A DNA stretch of 64,000 nt from Candidatus Nanopelagicales bacterium (GCA_018402235.1 JAGYJJ010000005.1:1-64000), one strand, 5' to 3'. Counted from the stretch's first letter, positions 25,754 to 35,443 are shown. Numbers and translations are program-made. Notes: a model not told the origin generated them from the sequence alone.

Positions 25754-26016
25754 AAGGCTTCTACGGCGGCTTCTTCATTCACCCCGTAGTTGCGCGCTGA
25801 TCGACGCAACCATTCGAGGTCGAGTAATCCTTGTCCGTGAAGCACCCCGACATCGAGGGCGCTTCGGTACGCCCACTCGAGGGCCTGATCGTGTGCCACA
25901 GCGAACTGCTCTGGAGTGGGCTGGCTGCCGGCTCGTTCCCTGAGCTGCGTCTCGTAGGTCTGCCGGTAGGCATCCATGAATGCTTGGCCGCTCTTCTTCT
26001 TTCCAAAAAGGCCCAT
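25684..26016 (-). CDS. Hypothetical helical protein
   Basis: 110 residues from the ATG at 26016 (MGLFGKKKSG). Mostly helical and charged, with QTYETQLRERAGSQPTPEQF and a second helix LLDLEWLRRSARNYGV. No signal peptide or known domain. One of the few unbroken frames in the island. Confidence 0.45.
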   Translation of the reverse strand: MGLFGKKKSGQAFMDAYRQTYETQLRERAGSQPTPEQFAVAHDQALEWAYRSALDVGVLHGQGLLDLEWLRRSARNYGVNEEAAVEALCGQAVADQLRPQRTMTRQQVAN

Positions 26017-26138
26017 TGCGTCCCCATAATCCGCGCGAATCTTCACATCATTATGGCCTGGCCACCTAGGCTGCTACCGATAACGAACAAATCAGGGGTT
26101 ACGTATGACATGCGGGGGCATCCTCTTCCTCATCGCCA

Positions 26139-26339
26139 ATGTTCGTCGCTGGCGCGTGGCTTAGCGATGTCGTCGGCTCCGTGTGGCCTCTCGGGCTCGC
26201 AGGTGTCTTGCTGATTCTCTTCATCGCTTGGCGATTCTTCGAATACAACGCACAACGAGACGAAATGCGTCGGATCAATAGGGCTTTCGAAGCTGAAATG
26301 CGCCGCACACGGGAGTCAGATCCTCCCGACATGGAATGA
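26139..26339 (+). CDS. Small single-pass membrane protein
   Basis: 66 residues: a transmembrane helix (WPLGLAGVLLILFIAWRFFEY) followed by a basic amphipathic helix (RDEMRRINRAFEAEMRRTRE). No clear ribosome-binding site before the ATG. It is followed within eight bases by a strong hairpin, which supports a real transcription unit. Confidence 0.45.
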   Translation: MFVAGAWLSDVVGSVWPLGLAGVLLILFIAWRFFEYNAQRDEMRRINRAFEAEMRRTRESDPPDME

Positions 26340-26346
26340 TGCGCAA

Positions 26347-26389
26347 GAGCCCCGCTCGTTTCCTCACCCCCGTGGATCGAGCGGGGCTC
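26347..26389. terminator. 12-bp perfect stem between convergent genes
   Basis: gagccccgctcg and cgagcggggctc are exact complements around 19 bases. It lies between a plus-strand gene ending at 26339 and a minus-strand gene ending at 26449, so a bidirectional terminator is likely. There is no T run. Confidence 0.6.
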
Positions 26390-26448
26390 AACCTCGGCTC
26401 AGGCCCAGCGGGGAGCGTCACCACGGCGGCTGGATTGACTCCCGGGTC

Positions 26449-26989
26449 TCAACGCAATCCAGAAACTGTGCCGACTGTTCTTCCTTGTAGAAGCGACTGA
26501 GACAGATTGAGTATGCGGCGGGTGCGATGCTGCCGTCCTCCTGAAGGTACCCGAGCCGTTGAGCACCGAAACCGGACATGTCGAAACCACGGATAGGAGT
26601 AGCGGACCTCATCCGGATCAGCATCCAGCTGTCCGTTTTGTGAGCTTCGCCAGGAACACCACGCCGTTATGTCCTTGTCGGTTACCCAATCGCTGGACGC
26701 GGGTGGCTTTCCCGAGAAAGGTGATTCAAATTCGAAATCCGGGATCGTTGTCCCCTGCGCGATGGTGATCGACTTGTGTCGGAGGATCTCGGTTGTCTCG
26801 CATTCCACGTCGAACAAGTTGCCATCGGGGCAGTCACCCTGGGCTTCGATCGCGTTGAGATCTTTGAAGTAGTCGAGCGCCTCGTCGGATGTAAATGTTG
26901 CGCGGTGCGGGTTCACCCGCCGAGCATGCCGTCAGGATGAGGCCGATAGCTCCAAGGGCGGCGGCCACTAGGCCGCTTCGAAGCCGCAC
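26449..26989 (-). pseudogene. Lipoprotein, frameshifted
   Basis: An N-terminal part with a lipobox (GLVAAALGAIGLILTACSAG) ends in the wrong frame; the mature domain continues in another frame with ATFTSDEALDYFKDLNAIEAQ, GDCPDGNLFDVEC and DITAWCSW. The Cys-containing GDC...VEC pattern recalls small extracytoplasmic domains of actinobacterial lipoproteins. At least one indel near the lipobox, and probably a second near 26590. A GTG near 26989 is the likely start. Confidence 0.5.
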
Positions 26990-27160
26990 ACCAAGTTTCG
27001 ATCGTTCCCCTCGCTGGCACTGTTTCGGTACAGGTTCCGTAAGCACAATTTCCCCCTGTGATGGACCCCAGCCTTGTTTGCGCGGCTTCTCGTTGAATCA
27101 GAAGTCAACACATCCCGTCTGCCCTTCATCCATTATTGTGCTTCTGGGGGTGTCGTGTCG

Positions 27161-27716
27161 ATGTCGATCTGGTGGGCAGACCGGGTTCGTTCTGGCAGGT
27201 TCGACGCGCGAGGCTGGATCAGCAAAGTTTCGCCCGTTTCTCGTTCGCTCAGTGCCGCTGTGGCCGTTCTCGTAGTGGCTGGGTGTTGCGATGCCGTCGA
27301 GTGAGCCGGACGCGCAGGATTTCGCGATCAAGGCGTGCGACATCGTTTGGACTGACGATGATGGGAATGTTGTTGATCGTGGCCGCGGCGCCCCGACTTA
27401 TCTCGGCGTGAGCGATAGAGAGTACGACGTTGAGACTCATCCGATGAGCGGGATTCGTCGCCTTGCCGATGTCTGGCAGGACCGGGCTGTGAATGCTGCT
27501 GCCGCTTCGCAGATGGATCCTTCGTGGATTGCATTGAACTCGGCGACTTCAAACGTTTCGAACTACAGACAGCGCTAAAGAACGCCCGCGAGGCCGGGTT
27601 TTTCGCACGAACGATTCTGGAGCCAAAGTATCTACACGTTTTCCGACCTGAACCGTCACATCGCTGAGATAGACACCTACGACGCACAGTGCAAGGGGCT
27701 TCTCGCTCGCCTGTAG
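27161..27716 (+). pseudogene. Lipoprotein, frameshifted
   Basis: Signal sequence and lipobox (SRSLSAAVAVLVVAGC) are followed in a shifted frame by SEPDAQDFAIKACDIVWTDDDG and VETHPMSGIRRLADVWQDRAVNAA, then in further frames by LQTALKNAREAG and FSDLNRHIAEIDTYDAQC, ending at 27716. Assembled it is about 180 residues. It faces the previous minus-strand lipoprotein head to head, with about 170 bases between. No named family. Confidence 0.5.
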
Positions 27717-27945
27717 GGCTGCCTTTGGAGGGGTTGGTTTTGGGGCGTCCCATTTCGGGCCCGTCTAATCGCTCATTTGCGAGGGAAGGTGCGTGGGTCC
27801 GGTTGATGCATGCGTCGAGGAACCGGCCCCTTTCCTCTATGGGTTCGGTTAGAGGGCCCCGATTTGGAACCGCCCAAAAGCGACCGGTCAGTTTCGAGGT
27901 CGGTCTATTCGCTGCTAGGCACCCGCCAATTCGCGTACGGTTTCG

Positions 27946-28415
27946 ATGCAGATTCAAGTGTCTACGGGGGGTGGGGAAAGTGATCGGTGTTGCCTTTCTG
28001 CCCCGGAGACCTATGCGAACGCGGTCGGGTTGTTTCGCGAATTCCTCGGGCCCGACGAATTCGGGCCCGACCCGGAAGACGTTTCTGAGCTCAGGCGGCA
28101 GCTCAGGTCACTGGCTGTTGCTTGCTCAGTGGTCCGTGAGGAATCAGCGCGTACGCATTCGCGCGTTCAACGAGAGGACTCGTCCGTGACTTTCATCCGT
28201 ATCCGCTGGCAGGAGGCTTGGGGCGACCGGCTGGGCGGTGTGCTCGAGGACGTGTACACGCTCGACGAAGCCGAAGGAATATTCCCGGATTATGCGTTGA
28301 CTGGTTCCCCGGCGGGTGCGAGCTCAAGCAGGATCCAGACTCCCCCATGGCTTGGGTAGCGACCGACCGTCAGGGGCGGCGCGTATGGTTTTTTCTAGAA
28401 CAGCTACGGGGATAA
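27946..28415 (+). pseudogene. Hypothetical protein, frameshifted
   Basis: Coding features are clear from PETYANAVGLFREFLGPDEF through SSVTFIRIRWQEAWGDRLG, then the frame shifts near 28300 to CELKQDPDSPMAWVATDRQG and the stop at 28415. The start is uncertain. Soluble, about 150 residues, no family recognised. It ends ten bases before the zinc-ribbon gene and may be co-transcribed with it. Confidence 0.4.
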
Positions 28416-28424
28416 CGGGGTGAC

Positions 28425-30181
28425 GTGGTGCGAGGTATGGACCCGCAGGCAGCTGCAGGACAGATGCGTGCGGCCGGCCTGGAGCCGCTCGACCCATACC
28501 CAGGTAGCGCGAACAAGTGGCGCTGCCGCTGCGCGCGATGCGGGGAAGAGGTGTTCCCCCGCCACTCCAGCATCAAACAAGGGCAAGGTGGCTGCAACTA
28601 CTGCGCGCAGAAGGCCGCGCACGCGAAGCAGCGCCTAGATCCAGGAGTCGCGGTTGCGGAAATGCGGGAAGCGGGCTGGAACCCCTCGAGCCGTACAAGT
28701 CAGTAAGACTCCGTGGCGTTGCGAATGCTTGCGGTGTGGCACGGAAGTCTGCACAAGCCACAGCAACATCAAACAAGGTCACGGTTGCAGGAAGTGCGAG
28801 ATGGAGCTGCGAGCTGAACGGCGGCGCTTGTCGAACGCGGCGAACGCGGTACTCACAATGCAAGCCGCCGGACTAGAACCCCTCACCCCCTATCCAGGCA
28901 CCGTCAAAAAATGGCAATGCCTATGCCTCGAATGCGGCAACGAAGTGACACCCACACACGACAAAGTGAAACAAACAGGCCGCGGATGCCCATCCTGCAG
29001 CCTCAAAAAACGAGGATTAGAGCATCGCCTCGGTGCGGACGAAGCTGCCGCCGTGATGCGTGCAGCCGGACTAGAACCCACTTCAGCCATACCCAACCTC
29101 AAGCCGCCCATGGCTATGTAGATGCGGCAACTGCGGCCGCAACGTCGACCCCACACTCGCCTCCGTGAAAAGTGGGGCGCGCTGCCGATACTGCTCCGGA
29201 ACCGACGTCATCCCCGAAGAGGCTGTCGAAGTTATGCGCGCAGCCGGTGTCGAACCACTCGAACCGTACCCCGGTGCGAACTCCCCTGGCTGTGTAGATG
29301 CGAAACCTGCGGGCGACACCCGAAGCCCAGTTACGGCCGCGTTCGGAAAACTGGACGTGGATGCGGGTATTGCTCCGGCAGGCACGTCGACCCGGATGAA
29401 GCGGTTGAGGTTATGCGCGCAGCCGGGTTCGAACCACTCACCCCGTATCCGGGAAGTTTGGCCGCGTGGCCGTGCGAATGCTCCACGTGCGGGAAACAAA
29501 GCTCCCCCTATTACGCGAACACTCGGTATCAGAATGGTCGTTGCGCCTGCCGCCAGGGGATGCGTGTCGACCCCGACGAGGCTGCCGAAACGATGCGCGC
29601 TGCGGGGCTGAAACCACTCGAGCCGTACCCGGGGTCGAACATCCGCTGGCGCTGCCGATGCACCAAGTGCGGCAAAGAAGTCACCCCTGTCATCGAGGTC
29701 GGTGCGGGCCGGTAGTGGCTGCCGGTACTGCGCAACGAAAGGCCTCGACTACAACGCGCCCGCGCTGCTGTATTTGATCACTCACGCGGAACTAGAAGCG
29801 CATAAGGTCGGTATTGGCTCACCTAACGCTGGGCGGCTCGACGCGCACCGCAAGAACGGCTGGACCGTTTACAAGGTGATGCACTTCGACACGGGGCAGG
29901 AAGCTTACGACGTTGAGGCCGCTGTGCTGCGTTGGCTCCGAGCTGAGATGGGTCTCCCGCAGGCGTTGACGCAGCGGGAAATGCCGCAACGTGGAGAAAC
30001 GGAAACCGTGTACGCCGCAGACATCGACCTCCCCATACTCTGGCAAGAAACCATGCGCATCGCGAAAGAAGTTGCACTGGAAGTCACTGGCCCCAGGTTC
30101 GCACAGGCATTGCTCTGCACTTCAGCTATTTCGCGCCCCGCTTCCTGGCTTGGTATTCGCGGTTTGCGTTCGCGGGCGTAA
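28425..30181 (+). pseudogene. Seven zinc-ribbon repeats plus GIY-YIG-like domain, frameshifted
   Basis: Starts at GTG 28425 or ATG 28437. Seven repeats of about 60-66 residues begin near 28437, 28635, 28829, 29029, 29207, 29386 and 29566. The consensus is DPxEAVEVMRAAGxEPLxPYPG, then WxCxCxxCG, then GxGCxYC: a helix joined to a four-Cys treble clef or ribbon. In repeat 6 the last pair reads CACR. From about 29765 a C-terminal domain (LLYLITHAELEAHKVGIG, then RLDAHRKNGWTV) resembles GIY-YIG-type nucleases. Frameshifts occur near 28690, 29078, 29284 and 29700. A DNA-binding array guiding a nuclease is the inference. Confidence 0.65.
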
Positions 30182-30216
30182 TCCACGCACACTGTGGCGT
30201 AGAGAGCATCGCTCCG

Positions 30217-30598
30217 CTAGAGAGGATTTCGGAGGAATTTCATTGAAGCATCATCCGGGTTGAGGCCCTCGCGTCGCATCTCTTCGCAGAGCCGTTGGTG
30301 TGTTCGCATCACCTTTTGTATCGAATTGAACGAGTGGTGAAACTCAGACCAATAGTCCCGGGGTTCAAGGTAGGGATACTTGGAGACAACAGGACTCGTT
30401 GAGCGCCTTCCATTTTGCCAGGTAACGAGCTTTCGCCTTCCCGCCATGAAGACCAAGTAGAACGAGGTTGTCAATGCGCCAACGACTATTGCGAAAGTCC
30501 AGGCTGCTTGATCCGGACCACAAGTCCTGAAGAAGGAAGGTGACCAGAACTAGGGGACTGATCCACGCCGCAATGGTTGCCATGATCCCAATGCCCAC
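30217..30598 (-). pseudogene. Membrane protein, frameshifted
   Basis: The N-terminal helix (IMATIAAWISPLVLVTFLLQD) and a second helix (WTFAIVVGALTTSFYLVFMAG) lie in two frames joined near 30510. The C-terminal part is cytoplasmic and charged (YWSEFHHSFNSIQKVMRTHQ). About 125 residues when joined. No family recognised. Confidence 0.4.
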
Positions 30599-30646
30599 AC
30601 CTCGCGCAATGGTCTTGAGAGTGGGTTTCCACGCAACAACCCTGAG

Positions 30647-31281
30647 CTACTGCGTACCCCTCGTCATCGATGCGGCTGCGACTCGCAGACGCTCACCGCA
30701 AGTAGATTCGCTCATGGGACCTCCCCAGACATGCCTCACGCCCATTTTAGCGTTGAACAACCGAGAGAACTCGTCCGAATAAGCACCTGAGGTGACCCAC
30801 TTGACGGTTGGGGGCTGGACGTAGCCAGAGGTGTAAGCGCCTCTCCCCCGAGCTCGACCCTTTTCCTCAAGCCAGCAACTCCACTCCCTCCTAGGGGTTT
30901 CGTCACGGCCCTGGAATGCGGCAAGCTCCACGGTCGATTCAAAGCAGCCAGCTGCGCCCAAATCAGACCAATCGACTGTGCCACCGCTTCCAGCCCGGGG
31001 CGAGAGTTGTCGTCAGTTGAGCCTTCGAGGATCATGAAAGTGACGAAGGTGGAAGCACATGGCCTCAAGACGGTGCGGGCAGCGCGATGAACAGCGAAGT
31101 TCTTGTCCTGCCGCGCAGCCGGTTCTGCTCGCAGCGCGACGAAGTCCGCAGCAGCTTCAGCGATCCAAGATTCGGGCCAATCAGGGTGAGCGTCGGCACT
31201 TGTAATGCACTCTTCGGCGACCGCTTTGGCGATCTCGTGACCTCGTCCTGCTTCAAATTGACCGTCAATCGGTTGGTTCAA
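30647..31281 (-). pseudogene. Hypothetical protein, frameshifted
   Basis: Begins at a TTG at 31281 that overlaps the stop of the upstream gene (TTGA). Reads GHEIAKAVAEECITSADAHP, AARTVLRPCASTFVTFMILE and GLEAVAQSIGLIWAQL, then moves near 30960 to a frame containing REWSCWLEEKGRARGRG and YSDEFSRLFNAKMG. No family recognised. It forms a pair with the gene upstream. Confidence 0.4.
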
Positions 31282-31655
31282 CAGCCGATCGAGGAAATCA
31301 AACCTTCGCTTGGCAAAGCGTCCAGAATTCGCCTTTGCTTGGCATCATCATGAGTTCCGCTTCCGTAGTCGGGATCCAGGATCAGGCTGCGGAATAGATC
31401 TCGCACCAGTTCGTATTGCTCAGGAGTGAAGGGCAATTCGGGCTGACGGTTCCCCCAAAACTTCCAAGCCACCTCCCGAGCGTAAACGCTCAAAGCTGCG
31501 AACGTGAGGTCATTAATGCCGTCCACCCGAAGAAGCCAAGCAATCTGGCCGCCGTGGCCGAGTTGCCTGGCAGGTGCATGCCAATATGGGTTCAAGCTCT
31601 TCCTAGGGGGAAATATGGACACTTCTGACCTTTCAATGCACTCGATTGATTCCAA
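31278..31655 (-). CDS. Hypothetical protein paired with the previous gene
   Basis: Up to 125 residues; the true start may be downstream of 31655. Mixed helical sequence with GINDLTFAALSVYAREVAWKF and FTPEQYELVRDLFRSLILD. Four-base overlap with the following gene. No family recognised. Confidence 0.4.
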   Translation of the reverse strand: MESIECIERSEVSIFPPRKSLNPYWHAPARQLGHGGQIAWLLRVDGINDLTFAALSVYAREVAWKFWGNRQPELPFTPEQYELVRDLFRSLILDPDYGSGTHDDAKQRRILDALPSEGLISSIGC

Positions 31656-31784
31656 TCACGGGAATCAAGGGAGATCAGGAACAAGAGCGTCGCGCGACGA
31701 GTGCCCTTTTTGCCGTAATGGAAGCGGTCCCAGACTTTGCGACGTGTTGTTGAGTTCTGTTGTATCGTTCCTCGGGGGTGCAAT

Positions 31785-32620
31785 ATGAGAGTTCTCTCAT
31801 TGTTGATCGCTGGTTCGGTAACTATTGCGCTGCTGGTACCTGTTGGTGATGCCTCGGCGGTATCGCCCAGCCAGAAGTTCCGCAACTGTGCCGCACTAGC
31901 TAAGGACTATCCGACCGGTGTTGCCCGAAATGTGAGGGCCGCTAACGCTGCTCTGCGGACTGGATTCGAGCGGCCCACCGTCCGAAGAAAGATCTACCAA
32001 GCGAACATGCGATTGGATCGGGACAAGCGCGGTGCCGTGTGCCTGGTAGCCGTTCAACCGCCCACTGAGGTGACTGACTTCCAAGCCCGCCCCGGGACAC
32101 CCTCGCTCGGAGGATCTCCTCAGATTTACGTGACGTGAAGCCACCCCTTTCGGGCACCAGCCATTCGTCTACGACGTTTTTTCTTAACGGTCAGTTGGCC
32201 ACAAGCGAAGACAGACTGGATTTCGCCTTTCTACGTAACCTCGCTCCATCGACGCCTTACACCGTTGAGGTGGCAGCCCGCAACGCCACAGCATCTGGCC
32301 CCCGAGTGAGCGCGCAAGTGACCACGCTTAGCGCCGAGGCGGCGCGAGGCCTTGTTGAGGTCGTGTACACAGTTTCGGGTTCGGCTGGTTCGGTCAGTAT
32401 TACCCAAGCGCAACGCTGGTGGTGGGACTGAGCAATACAGCGGGCTACCTCTCACGCGGAGCTTCGGATCATCAGGATCATCCTTTACACCTCCTCAGCT
32501 CAGAACAAGGGTGATTCCGGCGATGTGCAGTGCACGATTACCTCAAATGGACGGAACGGTGCAAAGCGCATCTTCATCAGGGCGTTTGTGATTGCGCATG
32601 TTCGGGTACCAGCGGTGTAA
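31785..32620 (+). pseudogene. Secreted Excalibur-like / FN3 / MmpS-like protein, frameshifted
   Basis: Starts at ATG 31785 with a signal peptide (VLSLLIAGSVTIALLVPVG). Next comes KFRNCAALAKDYPTGVAR and LDRDKRGAVC, an Excalibur-like Cys pair with a weakened calcium loop. A fibronectin type III module follows (LAPSTPYTVEVAARN, then SAQVTTLS), with its first strands in one frame and the rest in another from about 32140. The end (VVYTVSGSAGSVSI, then SAQNKGDSGDVQCTIT) resembles the MmpS-type extracytoplasmic domain. At least three frameshifts. Confidence 0.55.
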
Positions 32621-32781
32621 TCGAAGGTCCTATGAATTCGCGCCGCCAATCGATGGATTGCAGGTGTCGCAGTTGTCACGGTGTTGCTCAGGTTCATCAG
32701 CCATCTGCCCGCCGGAGATAGGTGAAAGCGCGAGCACGGAGTCGCCGCTACTAGGTGCTCCGCGGGTTTTCACCAGTAGCG

Positions 32782-33480
32782 TTATTGTTTTTTTGTCTCG
32801 AGGGTATGTATTCGCTCTTCAAGCCGATTAACCGCAGCCAAAATTTGTTCGTTTGTGACGTCCTTCGAACCCGTTACTTTGCGGATCAAGCCACCGGCCA
32901 TCATGCCTGCGAGACCTGCTAACAAACCAATTCCGACTGCCATTAATCCCACAGCAACAGCGCGGCCGTGAATGTCACGGGAGAGAAGTCGCCGTATCCG
33001 ACGGTACTCATTGTTACCAGTGCCCACCAAAAGGCATCACCGAAATTTACGATGTTCGCGGTAGGGCGCTGGTCGCTCAGCGTCCAGCACTGCTAGTGCG
33101 CCCAGAAATGCGAGTAACGCCACGGCCGTCGCAACAACAAGAGCAACCTTTTGAACGGGTAGGCGTTCGCCACGGCTCAAGAGCCATTGCCCTGCAGTAA
33201 GAACTCGCAGAATCCTCAAAGCTCGGAACGCAGGAACAACAACGGCCAAGACATCAATTGGGTGTTTTGCAAGATATAGCCACCTGTTCGGCGACAGGTA
33301 CGTCCGGTAGGCGAGATCCATTGCAGATAGGTCAAGTTAGGTAAGACAAGAACTCCAAGGCGGCGGTTATCTGACCACTCATGTCAACCGCAAGGACAGA
33401 ACTGCGTAGATGGCAAGTGTAGAAGCATGTGCAAGAGGCAAAAAAGATGCGAAGTTCCTATTCCTCGTAAGACTCAAGCC
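32782..33480 (-). pseudogene. Voltage-gated-type potassium channel, frameshifted
   Basis: Segments in three frames give S3-S4 (WLYLAKHPIDVLAVVVPAFR, then RILRVLTAG), S5 ([23 protein letters not shown]), a pore with the filter TVGYGD after FWWALVTMS, and S6 (VGIGLLAGLAGMMAGGLI) followed by a short coiled coil (EQILAAVNRLEERIHTLE). The TVGYGD filter is specific for potassium channels. S1-S2 remnants seem to lie upstream to about 33480. Frameshifts near 33320, 33050 and 32950. The genuine 5' end is uncertain. Confidence 0.65.
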
Positions 33481-33649
33481 TCTCTAATCGTTCCTCGTAC
33501 GACGCTTTCGAGACTCGTTCCACACCGCTACCCCGTTCCTGGAAATTCATGCGTTTTTGCTAGTTTAGAGATGTGCGGATGACTGAGGTTTCCCGCCCCT
33601 TTGACGGTCAGAGGCCTAACCGAATGGCGGCGTAACGCCCTAGCGCAGC

Positions 33650-34096
33650 TCACTGGTGCTGTTCCGGAGCTGGCCGCTTATTCCCCGATTCCGCGGCTGG
33701 CCTGTAAGCGGCTTTTTGGAGCATTCGGAGATCACGAGCGAACTCTTTGGCCCTGTCCACTCTGCCATCGACCGTAAACTCAACCCCCAAGGTGGAACCA
33801 TTCACGAGGTTTCCCATGAGCACGCAGAGGTCGCGATTCCTGTCAATGTAGATGCTCATCTCAGGGCGACTGGGGGCCATCAGGGAGACACTTGTCTCTG
33901 CCCAGAACTCACCACCTTCACCGAAGGTGGTGAGTTCCATTTCGATGAGCTCGATGAGTTCGCCTAGTTCCTGGTCGTTGAATTCGCTTTTGGTCCGACC
34001 TGATTCCTTCGATTCAGTAGAAGGTGTAGCCCGCCGGTCCGCGGAGACGCCGACGGGCGCGAGCGTCCGACAGGACGTATACGAACCACGCAGCAT
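33650..34096 (-). CDS. Hypothetical soluble protein
   Basis: Up to 148 residues; the first 30 look noncoding, so the start is probably downstream. From NDQELGELIELIEMEL the sequence is acidic, with beta strands MSIYIDRNRDLCVLMG and TLGVEFTVDG. No family recognised. Confidence 0.4.
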   Translation of the reverse strand: MLRGSYTSCRTLAPVGVSADRRATPSTESKESGRTKSEFNDQELGELIELIEMELTTFGEGGEFWAETSVSLMAPSRPEMSIYIDRNRDLCVLMGNLVNGSTLGVEFTVDGRVDRAKEFARDLRMLQKAAYRPAAESGNKRPAPEQHQ

Positions 34097-34116
34097 TTGA
34101 CAGTCACAAGCCTCGC

Positions 34117-34638
34117 TTACCTTCCCATTTGTGAGGGGAAACAGCGGTAACTGTCAAGTATGACTGCCGATAGTGTATCGCGGCCGTTGCGCAGTTTGAT
34201 GTGGGAGGTGAAGTCGGTCTGCCACGTTTCGTTTGGCTGGTCGGCTTCGAACCTGACGTAGGAGGATTTGGGGCGTTTACGGGGCTGGGCGGTGATGAAT
34301 CCCCGCCGGGTGAGAACCCGCCAGATCGTGGACACCGCCGGGGCGGTGCCTTGTTCGTTGCGCAGGTGCACGGCGATGGTCTCCGCTCCGGCATCTAAAC
34401 CCGAATCGAGCAGCTGTTTACGCCATCGCACGATCGCGTCTTCGACATCATCAGCCGTGCGCCGAGGGTTGGTTTTCGGGCGCCGCGACCGCGGCTGGAA
34501 CGCCCCCTCCCCTTCAACTTCGAACCGGCGGACCAGCTCATAAACCCACGACCGCGCCACCCCGTAATCCCGCGCCACCGACGCCTTAGACCGGCCCTCC
34601 ACCAACACCGCCGTCACAACCACCCGAGCCAAAGACAT
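34117..34638 (-). mobile_element. IS481-family transposase, C-terminally truncated
   Basis: From ATG 34638, residues give the helix-turn-helix (SKASVARDYGVARSWVYELV), the HTH_32-type linker (RPKTNPRRTADDVEDAIVRW), STIWRVLTRRGFI and the start of the rve catalytic domain (ETWQTDFTSH) with its first Asp. The frame then ends about 20 residues later, so the second Asp and the Glu of DDE are missing. A normal IS481 protein is over 300 residues. A sequence like tgtcaagtatg, resembling an IS481 end, lies at the break, which suggests an internal deletion. Defective. Confidence 0.8.
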
Positions 34639-34710
34639 GACCACGCTCCAGATCCAGAAAATGTCCTCTATGTCTGGAGACATACGTCCTGAATGTCAAG
34701 AACTCAGGCA

Positions 34711-34725
34711 CCGTCACTCACCCCA
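34711..34725. repeat. attR-like copy of the 15-bp direct repeat
   Basis: Exact copy of ccgtcactcacccca from the tRNA-His 3' end, 11.76 kb downstream. It overlaps the stop codon of a decayed HEPN gene on the minus strand. A 15-base match at this spacing is not expected by chance. Confidence 0.75.
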
Positions 34726-34938
34726 TTGACTGCTGCAGTTCCCTGACTGCTGCGATGAAGGTTGGAACGTCATCCAAGGCCGCCGCGTGAACTACATCCA
34801 GATCAATTGACCAGTAGCCGTGGACGATGCGATTTCGGAGTGCCACCGGTGCGTTCCACCGAAGATCCGGATGCCGATCACGACCGCACGATCCCCTGCC
34901 GAAACAATCTCAGTCAGTAGCAGCAGATCACGCCGCAT
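34718..34938 (-). pseudogene. HEPN (HepT-like) toxin remnant
   Basis: The start MRRDLLLLTEIVSAGD matches HepT proteins, and the C-terminus in another frame reads APVALRNRIVHGYWSIDLD, which includes the RxxxxH catalytic motif, then FIAAVRELQQ. About 40 residues in between are missing, so there is both a deletion and a frameshift. Its stop codon lies inside the attR repeat. It overlaps the nucleotidyltransferase gene by eleven bases. Confidence 0.65.
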
Positions 34939-35226
34939 AGACGATCTCTGCCTCTGCCAAGATGGGCTCAGCTATCAGGGCGTTCAACGCTCGCTTGGAC
35001 ACCAGATCAACGGGTCGCCCGAACAGCGAAGCAAGTTCCTCGCTGACTACTCAATCGCCCAGCCCAACCGGACATCGGGCTCCAAGACATAAAGAAGATC
35101 AACGTCACTTGCTTCACTCGCAGCTCCGCGAAGTACCGACCCAAAGATCGACAATTCGGCAACTCCGTACCTTCGGCAAATGTGCGCGAGGAGATCAGAA
35201 TCGACGCCAACAATTTCAGCTTCCAC
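34928..35226 (-). pseudogene. MntA-like nucleotidyltransferase antitoxin, frameshifted
   Basis: GTG start at 35226. Contains LSIFGSVLRGAASEASDVDLL, the GSx(10)DxD signature of minimal nucleotidyltransferases, then a stop at GWAIE and continuation in another frame (ELASLFGRPVDLVSKRAL, ending YAA). MntA antitoxins AMPylate their HEPN partner. The pair is dead or misread. Confidence 0.65.
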
Positions 35227-35443
35227 TTGCTAAGGATAGCGCCGCGGAAAGCATCTGTGATCTGTACATTCATCGGGTCTGATGAGTTCACCGAAAGCGG
35301 CCGGAGTCGGTTACAGCGCCAGCGGCGCACCTGATACAGCGAGGCGCACTGGCTAAACCTTACCAATGGCGCAAGCGGCAGCCATGCAGGCTGAGTACCC
35401 ACGGACATCCTGCATGTCCGCCTGCTCAAGTGCCTAACGCTGA

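Larger units (their letters stand above)
22962..34710. mobile_element. Genomic island integrated at tRNA-His (no integrase seen)
   Basis: The segment lies between the two 15-bp repeats. Gene content changes from core to accessory: secreted proteins, lipoproteins, a nuclease-like protein, a zinc-ribbon/GIY-YIG protein, an ion channel and a truncated transposase. Orientation switches often and nearly all frames are broken by indels. No tyrosine or serine recombinase could be recognised on either strand, so the island is probably an immobile remnant or a satellite moved by another element's integrase. Confidence 0.7.

Noticed and set aside
28425-29715. CRISPR array suggested by regular spacing of similar units
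   Set aside because: The units are about 180-200 bases, diverge in sequence and encode protein repeats; there are no short identical repeats with spacers.
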